Shown: positions 44,799 through 54,413, numbered from the stretch's first letter. The stretch: 64,000 nucleotides of DNA from Paracoccaceae bacterium (GCA_014872875.1 WKFI01000005.1:372001-436000), one strand, 5' to 3'. Made by a program: numbers and translations. Notes: generated by a model from the sequence alone, not told the origin.

Positions 44799-47153
44799 AT
44801 GGCAAATGTATCAGGTAATTCACGCGACAACATTCTGAACGGTACTCAAACAAATGACACGATCCGCGGCTTTGGTGGCACTGACACTCTGAACGGGAAT
44901 GGTGGAAATGACCGGCTTTTCGGTGGTAGCGGGCAGGACATCCTAAACGGCGGTGAAGGGAACGATCGTTTCTTCCTTCGAGCTTCAGAGACCATCACGA
45001 CTGAAACCTATTCGGGCGGGACGGGTTTCGATCGGCTGATCATCAACGGCTCCGCAAATTTCAACAACCTTCTGCTGGATGACACCGCATCGGTTGAGCA
45101 GGTCGACATGAAGAACGGTTTCTTCAATGGCACCAACGGCGCCGACGTCATCAACCTGTCGGGAGTGCGGAAATTCACCGGTTTTATCAACGTGATCAAT
45201 CTTTTGGACGGCAATGACACGTTTTTTGGCAGCAAGGCTGATGATCGCGTGTCCGGCGGCAAGGGCGACGACAAGTTGTACGGCGGCATAGGCGATGACA
45301 AGCTGCGCGGCGGACAGGGTACCGACAGCTATTTTGGCGGTCGCGGGGACGACCAGTTTCTGCTTACCAACGGCGAAACTTCCCATGCCGAAGTATTTAA
45401 CGGAGGGCTGGGAACAGACACATTGGAAATTGATGGTGCTGCCTATTTTTCGAAATTGACCCTGAAACAGGTCAATTCGGTCGAAACCATTGATTTCGGA
45501 AACGGGTTCTTCAGGGGAACGACCGGGCGCGACATCATCGACATCACGGGTGTGTCAAAGTTTGAAAACTTTCGGAACATCATCGATCTGGACGCAGGAA
45601 ACGACCTGTTTCGGGGATCGGCCCTGAATGACCGGGTTACCGGGGGCGCCGGAGCAGACCAGATCCATGGCAATGGCGGCGACGACAAGATCCGAGGCGG
45701 GCAAGGAACCGACCGCCTGTTCGGTGGAGCCGGAGATGACGAGTTCATTCTGGTCAACGGGGAAATCATCCGAGGCGAAAAATACGATGGCGGCACCGGA
45801 TATGACTCGCTGAAAATTGATGGCTCTGCCAAATTCAATGATCTCGAATTGACTTCGGCAAAATCGGTCGAAGAAATCGATTTCGGGTTCGGGTTCTTTT
45901 CAGGAACAAAGCGCGACGACACTGTCGATATCAGTGGCGTTTCAAAACTCAAGAGCTTTACCAACGCAATCAACCTTGGTGCCGGCAATGACACGTTTCG
46001 CGGCTCCTCCGCCAACGACCGCGTGCACGGTGGCAAGGGCAACGATGTTCTCTATGGCAACGAGGGTCGCGACCGGCTTACCGGAGGACAAGGCAGGGAC
46101 AGCTATTTCGGCGGTGCCGGAGATGACGAATTCCATCTGCTGAATGGCGAAACCGTTGACGGGGAAGTCTTCGATGGCGGAGCCGGCAACGACATCCTGC
46201 AAATCAACGGAAGCGCCAACTTCAAGTCCCTCGACCTGAGCGCCTCCACCTCGGTTGAAGAAATCGATTTTGGCAGCGGGTTCTTCAAAGGCACAAACGG
46301 CAGCGACAACATAGACATCAGCGGCGTTTCGAAATTCACCCTGTTCAGCAATGCGATCAACCTTGGTGCAGGCGATGACACGTTCCGGGGCTCATCCGTC
46401 AATGACCGCGTGCACGGAGGCAAGGGCAATGATGTACTGTTCGGCAATGACGGTCGGGACAAGTTGACCGGCGGCCATGGCAGGGACAGTTACTTTGGGG
46501 GGGCTGACGATGATGAGTTCCACCTTTTGAACGGTGAGACCGTCAACAACGAAGTCTTTGACGGGGGCACGGGCAACGACAGCCTGGAAATAAACGGGGT
46601 GGCCCATTTCAAGTCGCTGGACCTGAGCGCCTCTACGTCCGTCGAAGAAATCAATTTTGGCAGTGGCTTTTTCAAAGGCACGGACGGCGACGACACGATC
46701 GACATCAGTGGGGTCACCACATTCACTCTTTTCAGCAATGCGATCACGCTGGAGGATGGCGATGACACGTTCCAAGGGGCAGTGACCAATGATCGTGTCC
46801 AGGGCGGTGACGGCGAAGACGAACTCTTCGGCAATGCAGGGCGCGACAGGCTTCAGGGCGGCAACGACGATGACATCCTGGATGGCGGGGCCGATGATGA
46901 CAGGCTCATTGGCGGTAACGGCACGGATACGTTCATCTACAATAGCGGGGCAGACCGGATCGAAGACTTCGACGGTGATCGCCTGCACCTCGACGCATCC
47001 TTGTGGACAGGCACGCTTACGGTTTCACAGGTCTTGGCTTTCGCCTCGGTTGTTCGTGGCGACACCGTTTTCAATTTCGGCAATGGCAACACTCTGACGC
47101 TGGACGATTATCGCGATATCGCGGGTCTTGCGGATGATCTGACAATCATCTGA
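44799..47153 (+). CDS. RTX calcium-binding exoprotein 3 with five 129-residue repeats
   Basis: The ATG after CCAGGAGGACGCC gives 784 residues. A short RTX start (NILNGTQTNDTIRG; LFGGSGQDILNGG) is followed by five consecutive units of exactly 129 residues (from 44949 to 46883). Each holds a GGxGDDxF/LLNGE segment, a hydrophobic beta-rich core (SVExIDFGxGFFxGT, DISGVSKF, NAINLGAGxDTFRGS) and RTX nonapeptides. It ends with an RTX cluster and the shared C-terminal region (DRIEDFDGDRLHLDASLW, ending LTII). Secretion by a type I system and calcium-dependent folding are inferred. A strong bidirectional hairpin follows. Confidence 0.88.
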   Translation: MANVSGNSRDNILNGTQTNDTIRGFGGTDTLNGNGGNDRLFGGSGQDILNGGEGNDRFFLRASETITTETYSGGTGFDRLIINGSANFNNLLLDDTASVEQVDMKNGFFNGTNGADVINLSGVRKFTGFINVINLLDGNDTFFGSKADDRVSGGKGDDKLYGGIGDDKLRGGQGTDSYFGGRGDDQFLLTNGETSHAEVFNGGLGTDTLEIDGAAYFSKLTLKQVNSVETIDFGNGFFRGTTGRDIIDITGVSKFENFRNIIDLDAGNDLFRGSALNDRVTGGAGADQIHGNGGDDKIRGGQGTDRLFGGAGDDEFILVNGEIIRGEKYDGGTGYDSLKIDGSAKFNDLELTSAKSVEEIDFGFGFFSGTKRDDTVDISGVSKLKSFTNAINLGAGNDTFRGSSANDRVHGGKGNDVLYGNEGRDRLTGGQGRDSYFGGAGDDEFHLLNGETVDGEVFDGGAGNDILQINGSANFKSLDLSASTSVEEIDFGSGFFKGTNGSDNIDISGVSKFTLFSNAINLGAGDDTFRGSSVNDRVHGGKGNDVLFGNDGRDKLTGGHGRDSYFGGADDDEFHLLNGETVNNEVFDGGTGNDSLEINGVAHFKSLDLSASTSVEEINFGSGFFKGTDGDDTIDISGVTTFTLFSNAITLEDGDDTFQGAVTNDRVQGGDGEDELFGNAGRDRLQGGNDDDILDGGADDDRLIGGNGTDTFIYNSGADRIEDFDGDRLHLDASLWTGTLTVSQVLAFASVVRGDTVFNFGNGNTLTLDDYRDIAGLADDLTII
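44949..46883 (+). repeat. Five tandem coding repeats of 387 bp each
   Basis: Unit starts at 44949, 45336, 45723, 46110 and 46497 are spaced exactly 387 bases (129 codons) apart, without a single indel among the five. The last two units are the most similar; the first is the most diverged. Confidence 0.85.
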
Positions 47154-47165
47154 GAAGCGCATACG

Positions 47166-47202
47166 ACAAAGCAAGCCATCCAAAAAACCTGGCTTGCTTT
47201 GT
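47166..47202. terminator. Bidirectional terminator between RTX 3 and ccmG
   Basis: ACAAAGCAAGCCA (47166-47178) pairs perfectly over 13 bp with TGGCTTGCTTTGT (47190-47202); the loop is 11 bases. It lies between convergent stops at 47153 and 47216. Confidence 0.85.
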
Positions 47203-47215
47203 TCGTCTTATCAGA

Positions 47216-47758
47216 TCAGCTACCGTTTGCGGCTTCGCTCAGCACTGGGCGCAGCTTCTCTTGGATCACTCGCTGCGTGACGGGACCGGCAAAGCGCATC
47301 AGGATTTTGCCCTGCCCGTCCACCACATAGGTTTCCGGTACGCCATAGACGCCCCAGTCCAACGCCATACGGCCCTGTTCGTCCCGGCCCAAGCCGGCAT
47401 AAGGATCGCCAAGCTCGGCAAGAAAAGACTGCGCATTGCCCAGCTGGTCCTTGTAATTGACGCCATAAATCGGCAGGCCTTCCTCGGCCAACGCTTCCAA
47501 ATTTGGATGCTCGACACGGCAAGGGGCACACCAACTGGCCCAATAGTTCACCAGTTTCACGTTACCATCACGCAACACGTCGTCCGAAAACCCGGTCTTG
47601 CCGGGGAATTCCGTCATTACCACGGGCGGCGCGGGCTGGCCTTCACGGGCCGATGGCAGCGCTTCGGGATCTTCGCGAAACATGCCGACAGCCGCCATCA
47701 CAACGAAACCCGCAAAGATCAACGGCGGCGCCAGCATTAAAGGGGAAACTTTACCCAT
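47216..47758 (-). CDS. ccmG: Periplasmic thiol:disulfide reductase CcmG/DsbE
   Basis: The protein has 180 residues. An N-terminal membrane anchor (LAPPLIFAGFVVMAAVGMF) leads to a thioredoxin fold with active-site WCAPC in VNYWASWCAPCRVEHPNLEAL and the cis-Pro region YGVPETYVVDG. It reduces apocytochrome c thiols before heme attachment. It overlaps ccmD by 8 bases and is the last gene of this minus-strand ccm run. Confidence 0.95.
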   Translation of the reverse strand: MGKVSPLMLAPPLIFAGFVVMAAVGMFREDPEALPSAREGQPAPPVVMTEFPGKTGFSDDVLRDGNVKLVNYWASWCAPCRVEHPNLEALAEEGLPIYGVNYKDQLGNAQSFLAELGDPYAGLGRDEQGRMALDWGVYGVPETYVVDGQGKILMRFAGPVTQRVIQEKLRPVLSEAANGS

Positions 47759-47909
47759 TGCGTGTAACCCTTTGTTCGACCTTCTCCATTTCCGCCCGCA
47801 CCTTGCGACCGCGGCGGATGCTCATGACCACAAGGACCACCAGAAGCAGGAGCGAAACGCCATAGGCAGACAGGACCGTATCCGCGTATTTTCCAAGATC
47901 AGGTATCAT
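47751..47909 (-). CDS. ccmD: Heme exporter protein CcmD
   Basis: This 52-residue product is too short for most gene finders. It reads MIPDLGKYADTVLSAYGVS, then a single membrane segment (LLLLVVLVVMSI) followed by a basic cytoplasmic stretch (RRGRKVRAEMEKVEQR). This size and topology are those of CcmD, which helps release holo-CcmE from the CcmABC complex. Its ATG overlaps the ccmC stop by 4 bases and its end overlaps ccmG by 8. Confidence 0.9.
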   Translation of the reverse strand: MIPDLGKYADTVLSAYGVSLLLLVVLVVMSIRRGRKVRAEMEKVEQRVTRNG

Positions 47910-48637
47910 GCACCGATCCTTTCACGGGCAAGCAGGGCCTTGATCCGTCGGGCGCGGATTTCAGTCCCCGTGCGATAGAAGACAAGAGCCACGAATAGCA
48001 GGACAAAACCCGCGATGCAGACCAGCAAAGGGATGTAAAAAACGTCGGCCACGTTTTCTTCCTTGTCCAGGCTCAGCGAGGCCCCCTGATGCAAACCCTG
48101 GTTCCAGAAATTCACCGCATAGCGGCTGAGCACAGCAAAAACGCTCCCCACGATACACAGGACAGACGTCAGGTCGGCGGCGGTGTCCGGATTATCAATC
48201 GCCTCCCACAGCGCAATATAGCCCAGATAGAACAGGAACAGGATCAAGAACGAGGTCAGACGCGGATCCCACGCCCACCAGGTGCCCCACATGGGCTGGC
48301 CCCAGATGGCTCCGGTGACCAAAGCGATCACGGTCATGATCACACCTATGGGCGCTGCTGCGCGGGCGGCAAGAGCACTCACATGGTGGCGACGGATGAT
48401 CCACACCAACGACGTGACAAGCATCATGAACCAGCAATTGATCGCCATCAGCGCCGAAGGCACGTGCAGGTAGATGATCTTGACAGTCGAGCCCTGGCGG
48501 AAATCGTCTGGCGTAAAGAAGAATCCCCAGACCAGCCCCACCAGAAGACACCCAATGGAGGTCACCCAGAGCGCCGGCAGAAACCGCTCGGTCGTGGCAA
48601 GAAACTTCTTCGGATTGGCATATTCCCAGAAAGACAT
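47906..48637 (-). CDS. ccmC: Heme transporter subunit CcmC
   Basis: The protein is 243 residues with six hydrophobic segments. The tryptophan-rich WWD motif appears as WGTWWAWDPRLTS, and flanking His candidates are in YLHVPSALMA and FWNQGLHQG. CcmC presents heme to CcmE on the periplasmic side. Located between ccmB (45 bases) and ccmD (4-base overlap). Confidence 0.95.
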   Translation of the reverse strand: MSFWEYANPKKFLATTERFLPALWVTSIGCLLVGLVWGFFFTPDDFRQGSTVKIIYLHVPSALMAINCWFMMLVTSLVWIIRRHHVSALAARAAAPIGVIMTVIALVTGAIWGQPMWGTWWAWDPRLTSFLILFLFYLGYIALWEAIDNPDTAADLTSVLCIVGSVFAVLSRYAVNFWNQGLHQGASLSLDKEENVADVFYIPLLVCIAGFVLLFVALVFYRTGTEIRARRIKALLARERIGA

Positions 48638-48682
48638 GTTGGGTATCTAACTCCTCCGGCGGGTCATCTCAAATCACATCGC

Positions 48683-49339
48683 CTAGCGCAAATTGACGCG
48701 CAGCACAGCGGCGCTGGCAAAAGGCAGCAGGGCAATCGTCGCTGCCGTGACTCCGGCCAGCATCAACATAGGTGTCTGGGTCTCCATGCCAATTGCGCCA
48801 CGGCGTGCGACCTCAGCTCCGAAAATCAGCGTGGGGACGTACAGCGGCAGAACCAGCAGTGACAACAGCAAACCGCCGCGCTTGAGCCCCACAGTCAGCG
48901 CCGCGCCAAACGTCCCGATAACGCTCAGCGCGGGTGTGCCCAGAGCCAGCGATATGACCAGCCAGCTGTAGCCAGCGACGGGCAGGTTCAGTAAAACCCC
49001 CAGAACTGGGGCTGCAAGGACCAGTGGAAGTCCAGTTGTCAGCCAATGGGCCAACGCCTTGATCGTCACAGTGCTTTCCAGCGGCAAGGGTGCGGTGGCC
49101 AAAAGATCAAGCGAGCCATCCTCCCAATCCAAGGCGAGCAGTCGATCCAGCGACAGCAGGCAGGCCAGCAGAGCGCCCAGCCACAAAACACCGGGCGCTA
49201 TGGTCGCCAGCAACTCGGACTGCGGCCCGACCGAAAACGGAACCAGGACCGTCACGATCAGGAAGAACGCCAGCCCCAGACCAAAGCCGCCCCCGGCCCG
49301 GAAGGCCAGCTTGAGATCGCGCAGCAAAAGGGCAATCAC
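48683..49339 (-). CDS. ccmB: Heme ABC exporter permease CcmB
   Basis: The protein is 218 residues with about six membrane segments. Family landmarks are [15 protein letters not shown] at the start, [19 protein letters not shown] and [18 protein letters not shown]. It is the membrane part of the CcmAB ATPase needed to release heme-loaded CcmE. Its start overlaps the ccmA stop by 4 bases. Confidence 0.94.
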   Translation of the reverse strand: MIALLLRDLKLAFRAGGGFGLGLAFFLIVTVLVPFSVGPQSELLATIAPGVLWLGALLACLLSLDRLLALDWEDGSLDLLATAPLPLESTVTIKALAHWLTTGLPLVLAAPVLGVLLNLPVAGYSWLVISLALGTPALSVIGTFGAALTVGLKRGGLLLSLLVLPLYVPTLIFGAEVARRGAIGMETQTPMLMLAGVTAATIALLPFASAAVLRVNLR

Positions 49340-49950
49340 AGGAAGCCTCCGTCGAAATCGTCAACAGCCAGCGGTTTGGCTTTGAAGGGCCCTACATCCA
49401 GCACGGTGCCTTCCAGCCCCAGGTCGATATGGGTCGCGATCAGCGCTGATCCCCCCTGCCCCAGATGCACCCGAACAGCGTCCGCAAACATGTTCACTGC
49501 ATTCACGTCCAGCGACACGGTGGGTTCATCCAGCACCCAGATTGGACGCCCGGTAACCAACAGGCGCGACAGGCCAAGACGGCGTTTCTGCCCCGCTGAC
49601 AGGTTGCCGGCGTGACGGTCCGCCAAGGTGATCAGGTCATAGGCTTTGAGGGCCGCTTCGATACTCTTCGCGCCAAAGACACTGGCCCAGAAAGTCAGGT
49701 TTTCGGTGACCGTGAGGGTTGGTTTGATCCCATCGGAATGCCCGGCATAAGCAATGGTGTCCTCGGCCCCCCGAACCGTGCCTTTTACCGCAGGCTGCAG
49801 ACCGGCAATCGTGCGTAGCAAAGTCGTTTTTCCGATCCCGTTCGGTCCACGCACGATCATTGCCTGTCCCGCGTGCAAATCGAAACTCAGGCCCTCGAGC
49901 ACCGGCACGCCGCCACGGGCGATGGTCAAATCTGATACGCTCAGGCTCAT
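49336..49950 (-). CDS. ccmA: Heme ABC exporter ATP-binding protein CcmA
   Basis: From the ATG at 49950 it has 204 residues; a GTG 33 bases upstream is possible. ATPase motifs: Walker [10 protein letters not shown], the signature LSAGQKRR, Walker [11 protein letters not shown] and the switch His in ATHID. It powers the CcmAB complex at the inner membrane. The gene follows the Mth938-like gene by about 40 bases and overlaps ccmB. Confidence 0.94.
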   Translation of the reverse strand: MSLSVSDLTIARGGVPVLEGLSFDLHAGQAMIVRGPNGIGKTTLLRTIAGLQPAVKGTVRGAEDTIAYAGHSDGIKPTLTVTENLTFWASVFGAKSIEAALKAYDLITLADRHAGNLSAGQKRRLGLSRLLVTGRPIWVLDEPTVSLDVNAVNMFADAVRVHLGQGGSALIATHIDLGLEGTVLDVGPFKAKPLAVDDFDGGFL

Positions 49951-49991
49951 GCCGGTCTTCTGTCCTGCCTCATTCGTCGCCACGCTACAGG

Positions 49992-50345
49992 TCAGACCGC
50001 CAGCGCCGCCAATGCAATACGCCGCCCTTCGGACAGCAGCACGTTATAAGTTCGGCAGGCGGCGGGTGTGTTCATCACCTCGACCCCAACACCGACCGCT
50101 TCCAGGTCTTGACGCAAGTCCTTGGGCAAATGGGAAATTTCCGCCCCCGTGCCCACGAACAAAACATCGACCTCATCCTTCAGCGCCAGCAGCGCTTTCC
50201 GGTCTTCATACCCGGCCCAGACAACCGTTCCCTTGACACCGGTCAATATGGAGCCTTGAAAAACCTCACCTCCGACCCGAAAGAAACCGGGCCCATAACC
50301 TTCTACCGGTTTGGCGTCGGAAAAGCTCACTTCGGTCAGGCGCAT
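49992..50345 (-). CDS. Mth938-like (DUF498) domain protein
   Basis: The protein is 117 residues with the small alpha/beta Mth938 fold: [34 protein letters not shown] and [26 protein letters not shown]. Homologous to human NDUFAF3-type proteins that aid complex I assembly; the bacterial role is unclear. It sits between the TauE/SafE permease and ccmA, an arrangement repeated in many Rhodobacterales. Confidence 0.9.
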   Translation of the reverse strand: MRLTEVSFSDAKPVEGYGPGFFRVGGEVFQGSILTGVKGTVVWAGYEDRKALLALKDEVDVLFVGTGAEISHLPKDLRQDLEAVGVGVEVMNTPAACRTYNVLLSEGRRIALAALAV

Positions 50346-50357
50346 TGTTCGGGCTCC

Positions 50358-51110
50358 TCAATCCAGGATCGGCAGGCCAGAGACCACTGCCAGTGTGATT
50401 ACCGAATATGACACCACGCGATAGAACTTCTCCAGCCCCGGGTCAAACAACGCCTTTCCGATCAGTGTAGTGATCACATAGGGCACACTGAGCATCAAAG
50501 CCACGGTCAGGGTTTGCGCACTTGCCAAACCACCGAACACGAGATTCGTTACGATGACCGCATCCAGCGCTGCCAGAAACACGATGGTGTTTGCCCGAAC
50601 CTTGGTGACGTCACGGGCGTTGGCCAGATAGAAAATGATCACGATGGGACCGGTCAGCCCGGTCATCCCGCCCACGGTCCCTGCCGCCCCGCCAATGCCA
50701 AAGCGTCCAGGCCAGCCCAGTTCGGCCTGCCAGCGCCAACCGGTTACCACGGCCAGAAGCGTGACCCCGATCACACCGACTGCAATCCAGCGCAGGGTGA
50801 GGGCGTCCAGCTGCCCCATCGCCCACAGCCCTACCGGAACACAAATCCCGGCAGCTATGGCCAACGCACTGACTTCGGACTTGTCTGCCTGCTTCCAGGC
50901 CGCTGGAAAAAGCGCTGCGGTCGAAAAGATGCCTGTGGCAGCCATCAGAAATACAACATCCGCCGTCGGCAGAAACTGGGTTCCCACTGGGACAAAGATC
51001 ATCGCCGTACCAAACCCGGTGAAACCGCGGACAAGGCCCGCGGTTCCGATTGTGACCATCATCCAGAAAAGCCCCGGGGTCTCCAGGGCTGCCGTCACGA
51101 TGTCAGGCAT
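50358..51110 (-). CDS. TauE/SafE-family sulfite/sulfonate exporter-like permease
   Basis: The protein is 250 residues with eight or so hydrophobic segments. The family signature is at the N-terminus (IGTAGLVRGFTGFGTAMIFVP) and repeated (GIGGAAGTVGGMTGLTGPIVIIFYLA). Family members are linked to export of sulfite, sulfoacetate or related anions. The start overlaps the secF stop by 8 bases, so it is co-transcribed with Sec genes though not functionally related. Confidence 0.88.
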   Translation of the reverse strand: MPDIVTAALETPGLFWMMVTIGTAGLVRGFTGFGTAMIFVPVGTQFLPTADVVFLMAATGIFSTAALFPAAWKQADKSEVSALAIAAGICVPVGLWAMGQLDALTLRWIAVGVIGVTLLAVVTGWRWQAELGWPGRFGIGGAAGTVGGMTGLTGPIVIIFYLANARDVTKVRANTIVFLAALDAVIVTNLVFGGLASAQTLTVALMLSVPYVITTLIGKALFDPGLEKFYRVVSYSVITLAVVSGLPILD

Positions 51111-52071
51111 CGATATTGGCGAACTGATTGCCGGAATTGTTGGTGGGCTTCGACCAGTCGCGCTTTACGCCCAACCACAGCAGAATGGTCGAGGCCACGA
51201 AGACCGAAGAATAGGTTCCTACGATCACACCCCAGATCATCGCAAAGACAAAGCCGCGGATCACGTCACCACCCAGCACGAACAGTGAAATCAGAGCCAG
51301 AAGCGTCGTGACCGAGGTCATCACAGTCCGGCTGAGCGTTTCGTTGATCGACAGGTTCAGCACCTCGGCCAACGACTTCTGTTTGTACTTGCGCAGGTTT
51401 TCACGCACCCGGTCAAACACGACCACGGTGTCGTTCAGCGAATACCCCACAATGGTCAGAAGCGCCGCGATAATCGCAAGGTCGAACTTGATTTGCAGTT
51501 CCGAGAAAATGCCGATGGTCAGCACTACGTCATGCACCAGAGCGGCCACGGCCCCCAAGGCAAACTGCCATTCGAAGCGCAACCAGATATAAATCAGAAC
51601 CGCGCCAATGGCCAAAGCAACAGCGATCACTGCGGTCTGGATCAACTCGCCCGACACTTTCGGACCAACGGATTCAACCGAGACAAACTGAATGTCAGGC
51701 GCAACGGTTTTCAACGCGTCATTCACCTGTGTGATGATGTCCGCCGTCACCGATTCGGCGCCTTCCTGAGCTTGAATGCGGATCATCGTGACATGTTGAT
51801 CTTCTTCGAAGGTCGGATCGAACACCTCGGTAATCGACACATCGCCCAATCCCAGCGGCTCGATCGCGCCACGATAGGTGCCAACATCCACGGGCTGCGT
51901 GCTTTCGGTCCGGATCGTCGTTCCACCCCGGAAGTCGATGCCAAAATTCAGCCCCTGGATCATGAAGGACGCAAAGCCCACCACGATCAGCAGGGCCGAC
52001 ACGCCCAGCCAGACCTTCCAACGGCTGAAGAAGTCGAATGCGGTTTCTTTCGGAACAAGTCTCAGTCGCAT
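51103..52071 (-). CDS. secF: Protein translocase subunit SecF
   Basis: The protein is 322 residues with six membrane segments. Landmarks: LNFGIDFRGGTTIRTES in the periplasmic start, GPKVSGELIQTAVIAVALAIGAVLIYIWLRF and SLNDTVVVFDRVREN. Together with SecD it uses the proton-motive force to pull preproteins through SecYEG. Lies 1 base after secD. Confidence 0.95.
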   Translation of the reverse strand: MRLRLVPKETAFDFFSRWKVWLGVSALLIVVGFASFMIQGLNFGIDFRGGTTIRTESTQPVDVGTYRGAIEPLGLGDVSITEVFDPTFEEDQHVTMIRIQAQEGAESVTADIITQVNDALKTVAPDIQFVSVESVGPKVSGELIQTAVIAVALAIGAVLIYIWLRFEWQFALGAVAALVHDVVLTIGIFSELQIKFDLAIIAALLTIVGYSLNDTVVVFDRVRENLRKYKQKSLAEVLNLSINETLSRTVMTSVTTLLALISLFVLGGDVIRGFVFAMIWGVIVGTYSSVFVASTILLWLGVKRDWSKPTNNSGNQFANIDA

Positions 52072-52072
52072 G

Positions 52073-53734
52073 TCAAACCTCGATCGTTTTCGGGCGGCGG
52101 CGTTCGAACCAAATCACGATCATCACCCGCGTCACGAAGATCGCGGTGAAGACGGATGTCAGGATGCCCAGACCCAGAGTGATGGCAAAGCCGCGCACCG
52201 GCCCCGAGCCCATGGCAAACAGGATCACGGCGGTGATGAATGTAGTGATGTTGGCGTCCAGAATGGCGCTCAGCGCCTTCTCATAGCCCAGCTCAATGGC
52301 GCGGGCCGGGCCTTTGGCCGATTTCAGCTCTTCCCGGATCCGTTCGAACACCAGCACATTGGCATCCACCGCCATACCCACGGTCAGAACGATCCCGGCA
52401 ATACCCGGCAGGGTCAGCGTGCCGCCAATCAGGCTCAGCAGGCCGAAGATCAACGCGATGTTCAGGATCAGCGCCACATTGGCAAACAGGCCAAACAGAC
52501 CATAGCTGAGCCCCATGAAGACCAGCACCGCAACAAAGGCCACGGCCGTGGCAACCTTGCCCGCGTCGATGCTGTCCTGCCCCAGTTCCGGACCAATGGT
52601 GCGTTCTTCCAGGAAGGTCAGTTCCGCCGGCAACGCGCCCGCGCGCAACAACACGGCAAGGTTGGTGCTTTCTTCCACTGTGAACCGGCCAGTGATGATG
52701 CCCGATCCACCAGGAATGTGGGATTGAATGACCGGAGCGCTGACCACTTCGTCATCCAGAACGATCGCAAAGGGGCTGCCGATGTTTTCGGCAGTGTAGT
52801 CACCGAACTTTCGCGCACCTGAGGTGTTGAATCGGAAGTTCACAGCCGGGCGGCCGTTCTGATCGAAGGCGGGCTGGGCGTCTACCAGCTCTTCCCCGGT
52901 GACGACCGGAGCAGCCTCGACGGTGTAATAAACGCCTTCTTCGTCCAGCGACGGCAGAACCTTGTTGCCAACGCCCGCAACCGCATCCGCATCGGACCCG
53001 CGGCCAACGACGGGGTTGAAGGTCAAGCGCGCTGTCGTGCCGATGATGGCCTTCAGTTCGGACGCACTGCCGATGCCCGGTACCTGGATCAAGATGCGGT
53101 CAGAACCCTGGCGCTGAATGGTTGGTTCCCGGGTGCCGACCTCATCGATCCGGCGGCGCACGATTTCCAGCGATTGACGCACGGTGCGGTCATCCGTGGC
53201 CAGTTTTTCGGCCTCGGACAGTTCGACGATCAGAACATCGCCCTGGCTGGAGACGGTGATATCATTGGCCCCTGCCCCGGACAGAGACTGGATCGGACGA
53301 GCCAAGCCGCGCACGATCTCCAGCGCGCGGGACATGCCGTCGGGGTTCGAAATGCGGATACGAAGCTGATCCTCGGGTCCCGGTTGCTGCCGGAAGGTTC
53401 CGATCGTGGCCCGCTCCGGGCGCAGCGCGTCGCGAATTTCAGGCCACATTGCCTCCATCCGCGCGGCATAAACATCGCCGACCTGTACTTCGGCCAACAG
53501 GTGCGCCCCGCCTCGCAAGTCCAGGCCAAGATTGACCAGACCGGACGGCAGGAAGGACGGCCATTGCCCGGCAATCTCCTGATTCTCCGGTGTATCAGCA
53601 CCAAGTTCAATCGCGGCGCTGGCATCATTTGCCTGCTCCACCCGCGTGTAGAACCCATTCGGCAAGGCCAGAATCAAACCGGTCACACAAACCAGCCAGA
53701 TCAGCACCCGCTTCCACGTATCAATTTGCAGCAT
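52073..53734 (-). CDS. secD: Protein translocase subunit SecD
   Basis: From the ATG at 53734 (MLQIDTWKRVLI) the protein is 553 residues. Landmarks are GLDLRGGAHLLAEV, the P1 domain repeated RRIDEVGTREPTIQRQG, LLRAGALPAELTFLEERTIGPELG and AVDANVLVFERIREELK. Six membrane segments. Upstream of secF and downstream of yajC on the same strand, the usual yajC-secDF operon. Confidence 0.95.
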   Translation of the reverse strand: MLQIDTWKRVLIWLVCVTGLILALPNGFYTRVEQANDASAAIELGADTPENQEIAGQWPSFLPSGLVNLGLDLRGGAHLLAEVQVGDVYAARMEAMWPEIRDALRPERATIGTFRQQPGPEDQLRIRISNPDGMSRALEIVRGLARPIQSLSGAGANDITVSSQGDVLIVELSEAEKLATDDRTVRQSLEIVRRRIDEVGTREPTIQRQGSDRILIQVPGIGSASELKAIIGTTARLTFNPVVGRGSDADAVAGVGNKVLPSLDEEGVYYTVEAAPVVTGEELVDAQPAFDQNGRPAVNFRFNTSGARKFGDYTAENIGSPFAIVLDDEVVSAPVIQSHIPGGSGIITGRFTVEESTNLAVLLRAGALPAELTFLEERTIGPELGQDSIDAGKVATAVAFVAVLVFMGLSYGLFGLFANVALILNIALIFGLLSLIGGTLTLPGIAGIVLTVGMAVDANVLVFERIREELKSAKGPARAIELGYEKALSAILDANITTFITAVILFAMGSGPVRGFAITLGLGILTSVFTAIFVTRVMIVIWFERRRPKTIEV

Positions 53735-53839
53735 TCCCTGCCTCATTCAGCTAACACAGGGCACCTGCAAGGGATTTGGGTGCCTGATCTCGTCTTGTCC
53801 TGCGCACCCGAACGGATCAGGCGCGCCAGAGAGGCAGGC

Positions 53840-54124
53840 TCAGTTTGCCGGCTCGGTCTTGGACAGGACCTGAGCGATGGTGGCTTTCACGACGCGTACT
53901 TTGACGCCCTCGGCGATCTCGACTTCCAGCTCACCGTCTTCTTTGACCTTGGCCACTTTGCCGATCACACCGCCCTGGGTCACGACCTGATCACCGCGGC
54001 GCACACCGTCCACCATGGCCTGATGTTCTTTCATCTTCTTCTGCTGAGGACGGATCAGCAGGAAATACATGATCGCGAAGATCAGGATCAGCGGGAGAAA
54101 CTGGGCGATTGCGCCACCTTCCAT
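53840..54124 (-). CDS. yajC: Preprotein translocase subunit YajC
   Basis: From the ATG at 54124 it has 94 residues: a single membrane segment (FLPLILIFAIMYFLLIRPQQKKMKEHQ) followed by a small beta domain (RRGDQVVTQGGVIGKVAKV). Part of the SecDF-YajC accessory complex. An earlier in-frame ATG at 54184 adds a non-conserved extension. Confidence 0.95.
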   Translation of the reverse strand: MEGGAIAQFLPLILIFAIMYFLLIRPQQKKMKEHQAMVDGVRRGDQVVTQGGVIGKVAKVKEDGELEVEIAEGVKVRVVKATIAQVLSKTEPAN

Positions 54125-54413
54125 GGGATATTCCTTTGTATCATGACGGGCCCGGCTGCCTTGGGAACCATTCAAAGGACCCAAGACTGCGCGCGCGTGA
54201 ATTTGGGGCGGAAACTATGCGCTGGTCCGGGGGTTTGCAAGAGTGACAGGGCGCAAGCGACGTGGGGGATGGCGCGATTACCCGGACGCGCGGCGGATTT
54301 GTCCCACAGCGCGCAAAAAGACCCGCAGACAACTTCCCCTTTCTTAAACTCTGCGGCATATGCTGGTCGCACTGATTCAAGATCACCAACACTGTGCCAA
54401 GGAGCATATCGAC

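Noticed and set aside
54360-54413. Earlier start for serS
   Set aside because: The extra residues (MLVALIQD and following) are unlike SerS, whereas [11 protein letters not shown] is the usual family start.
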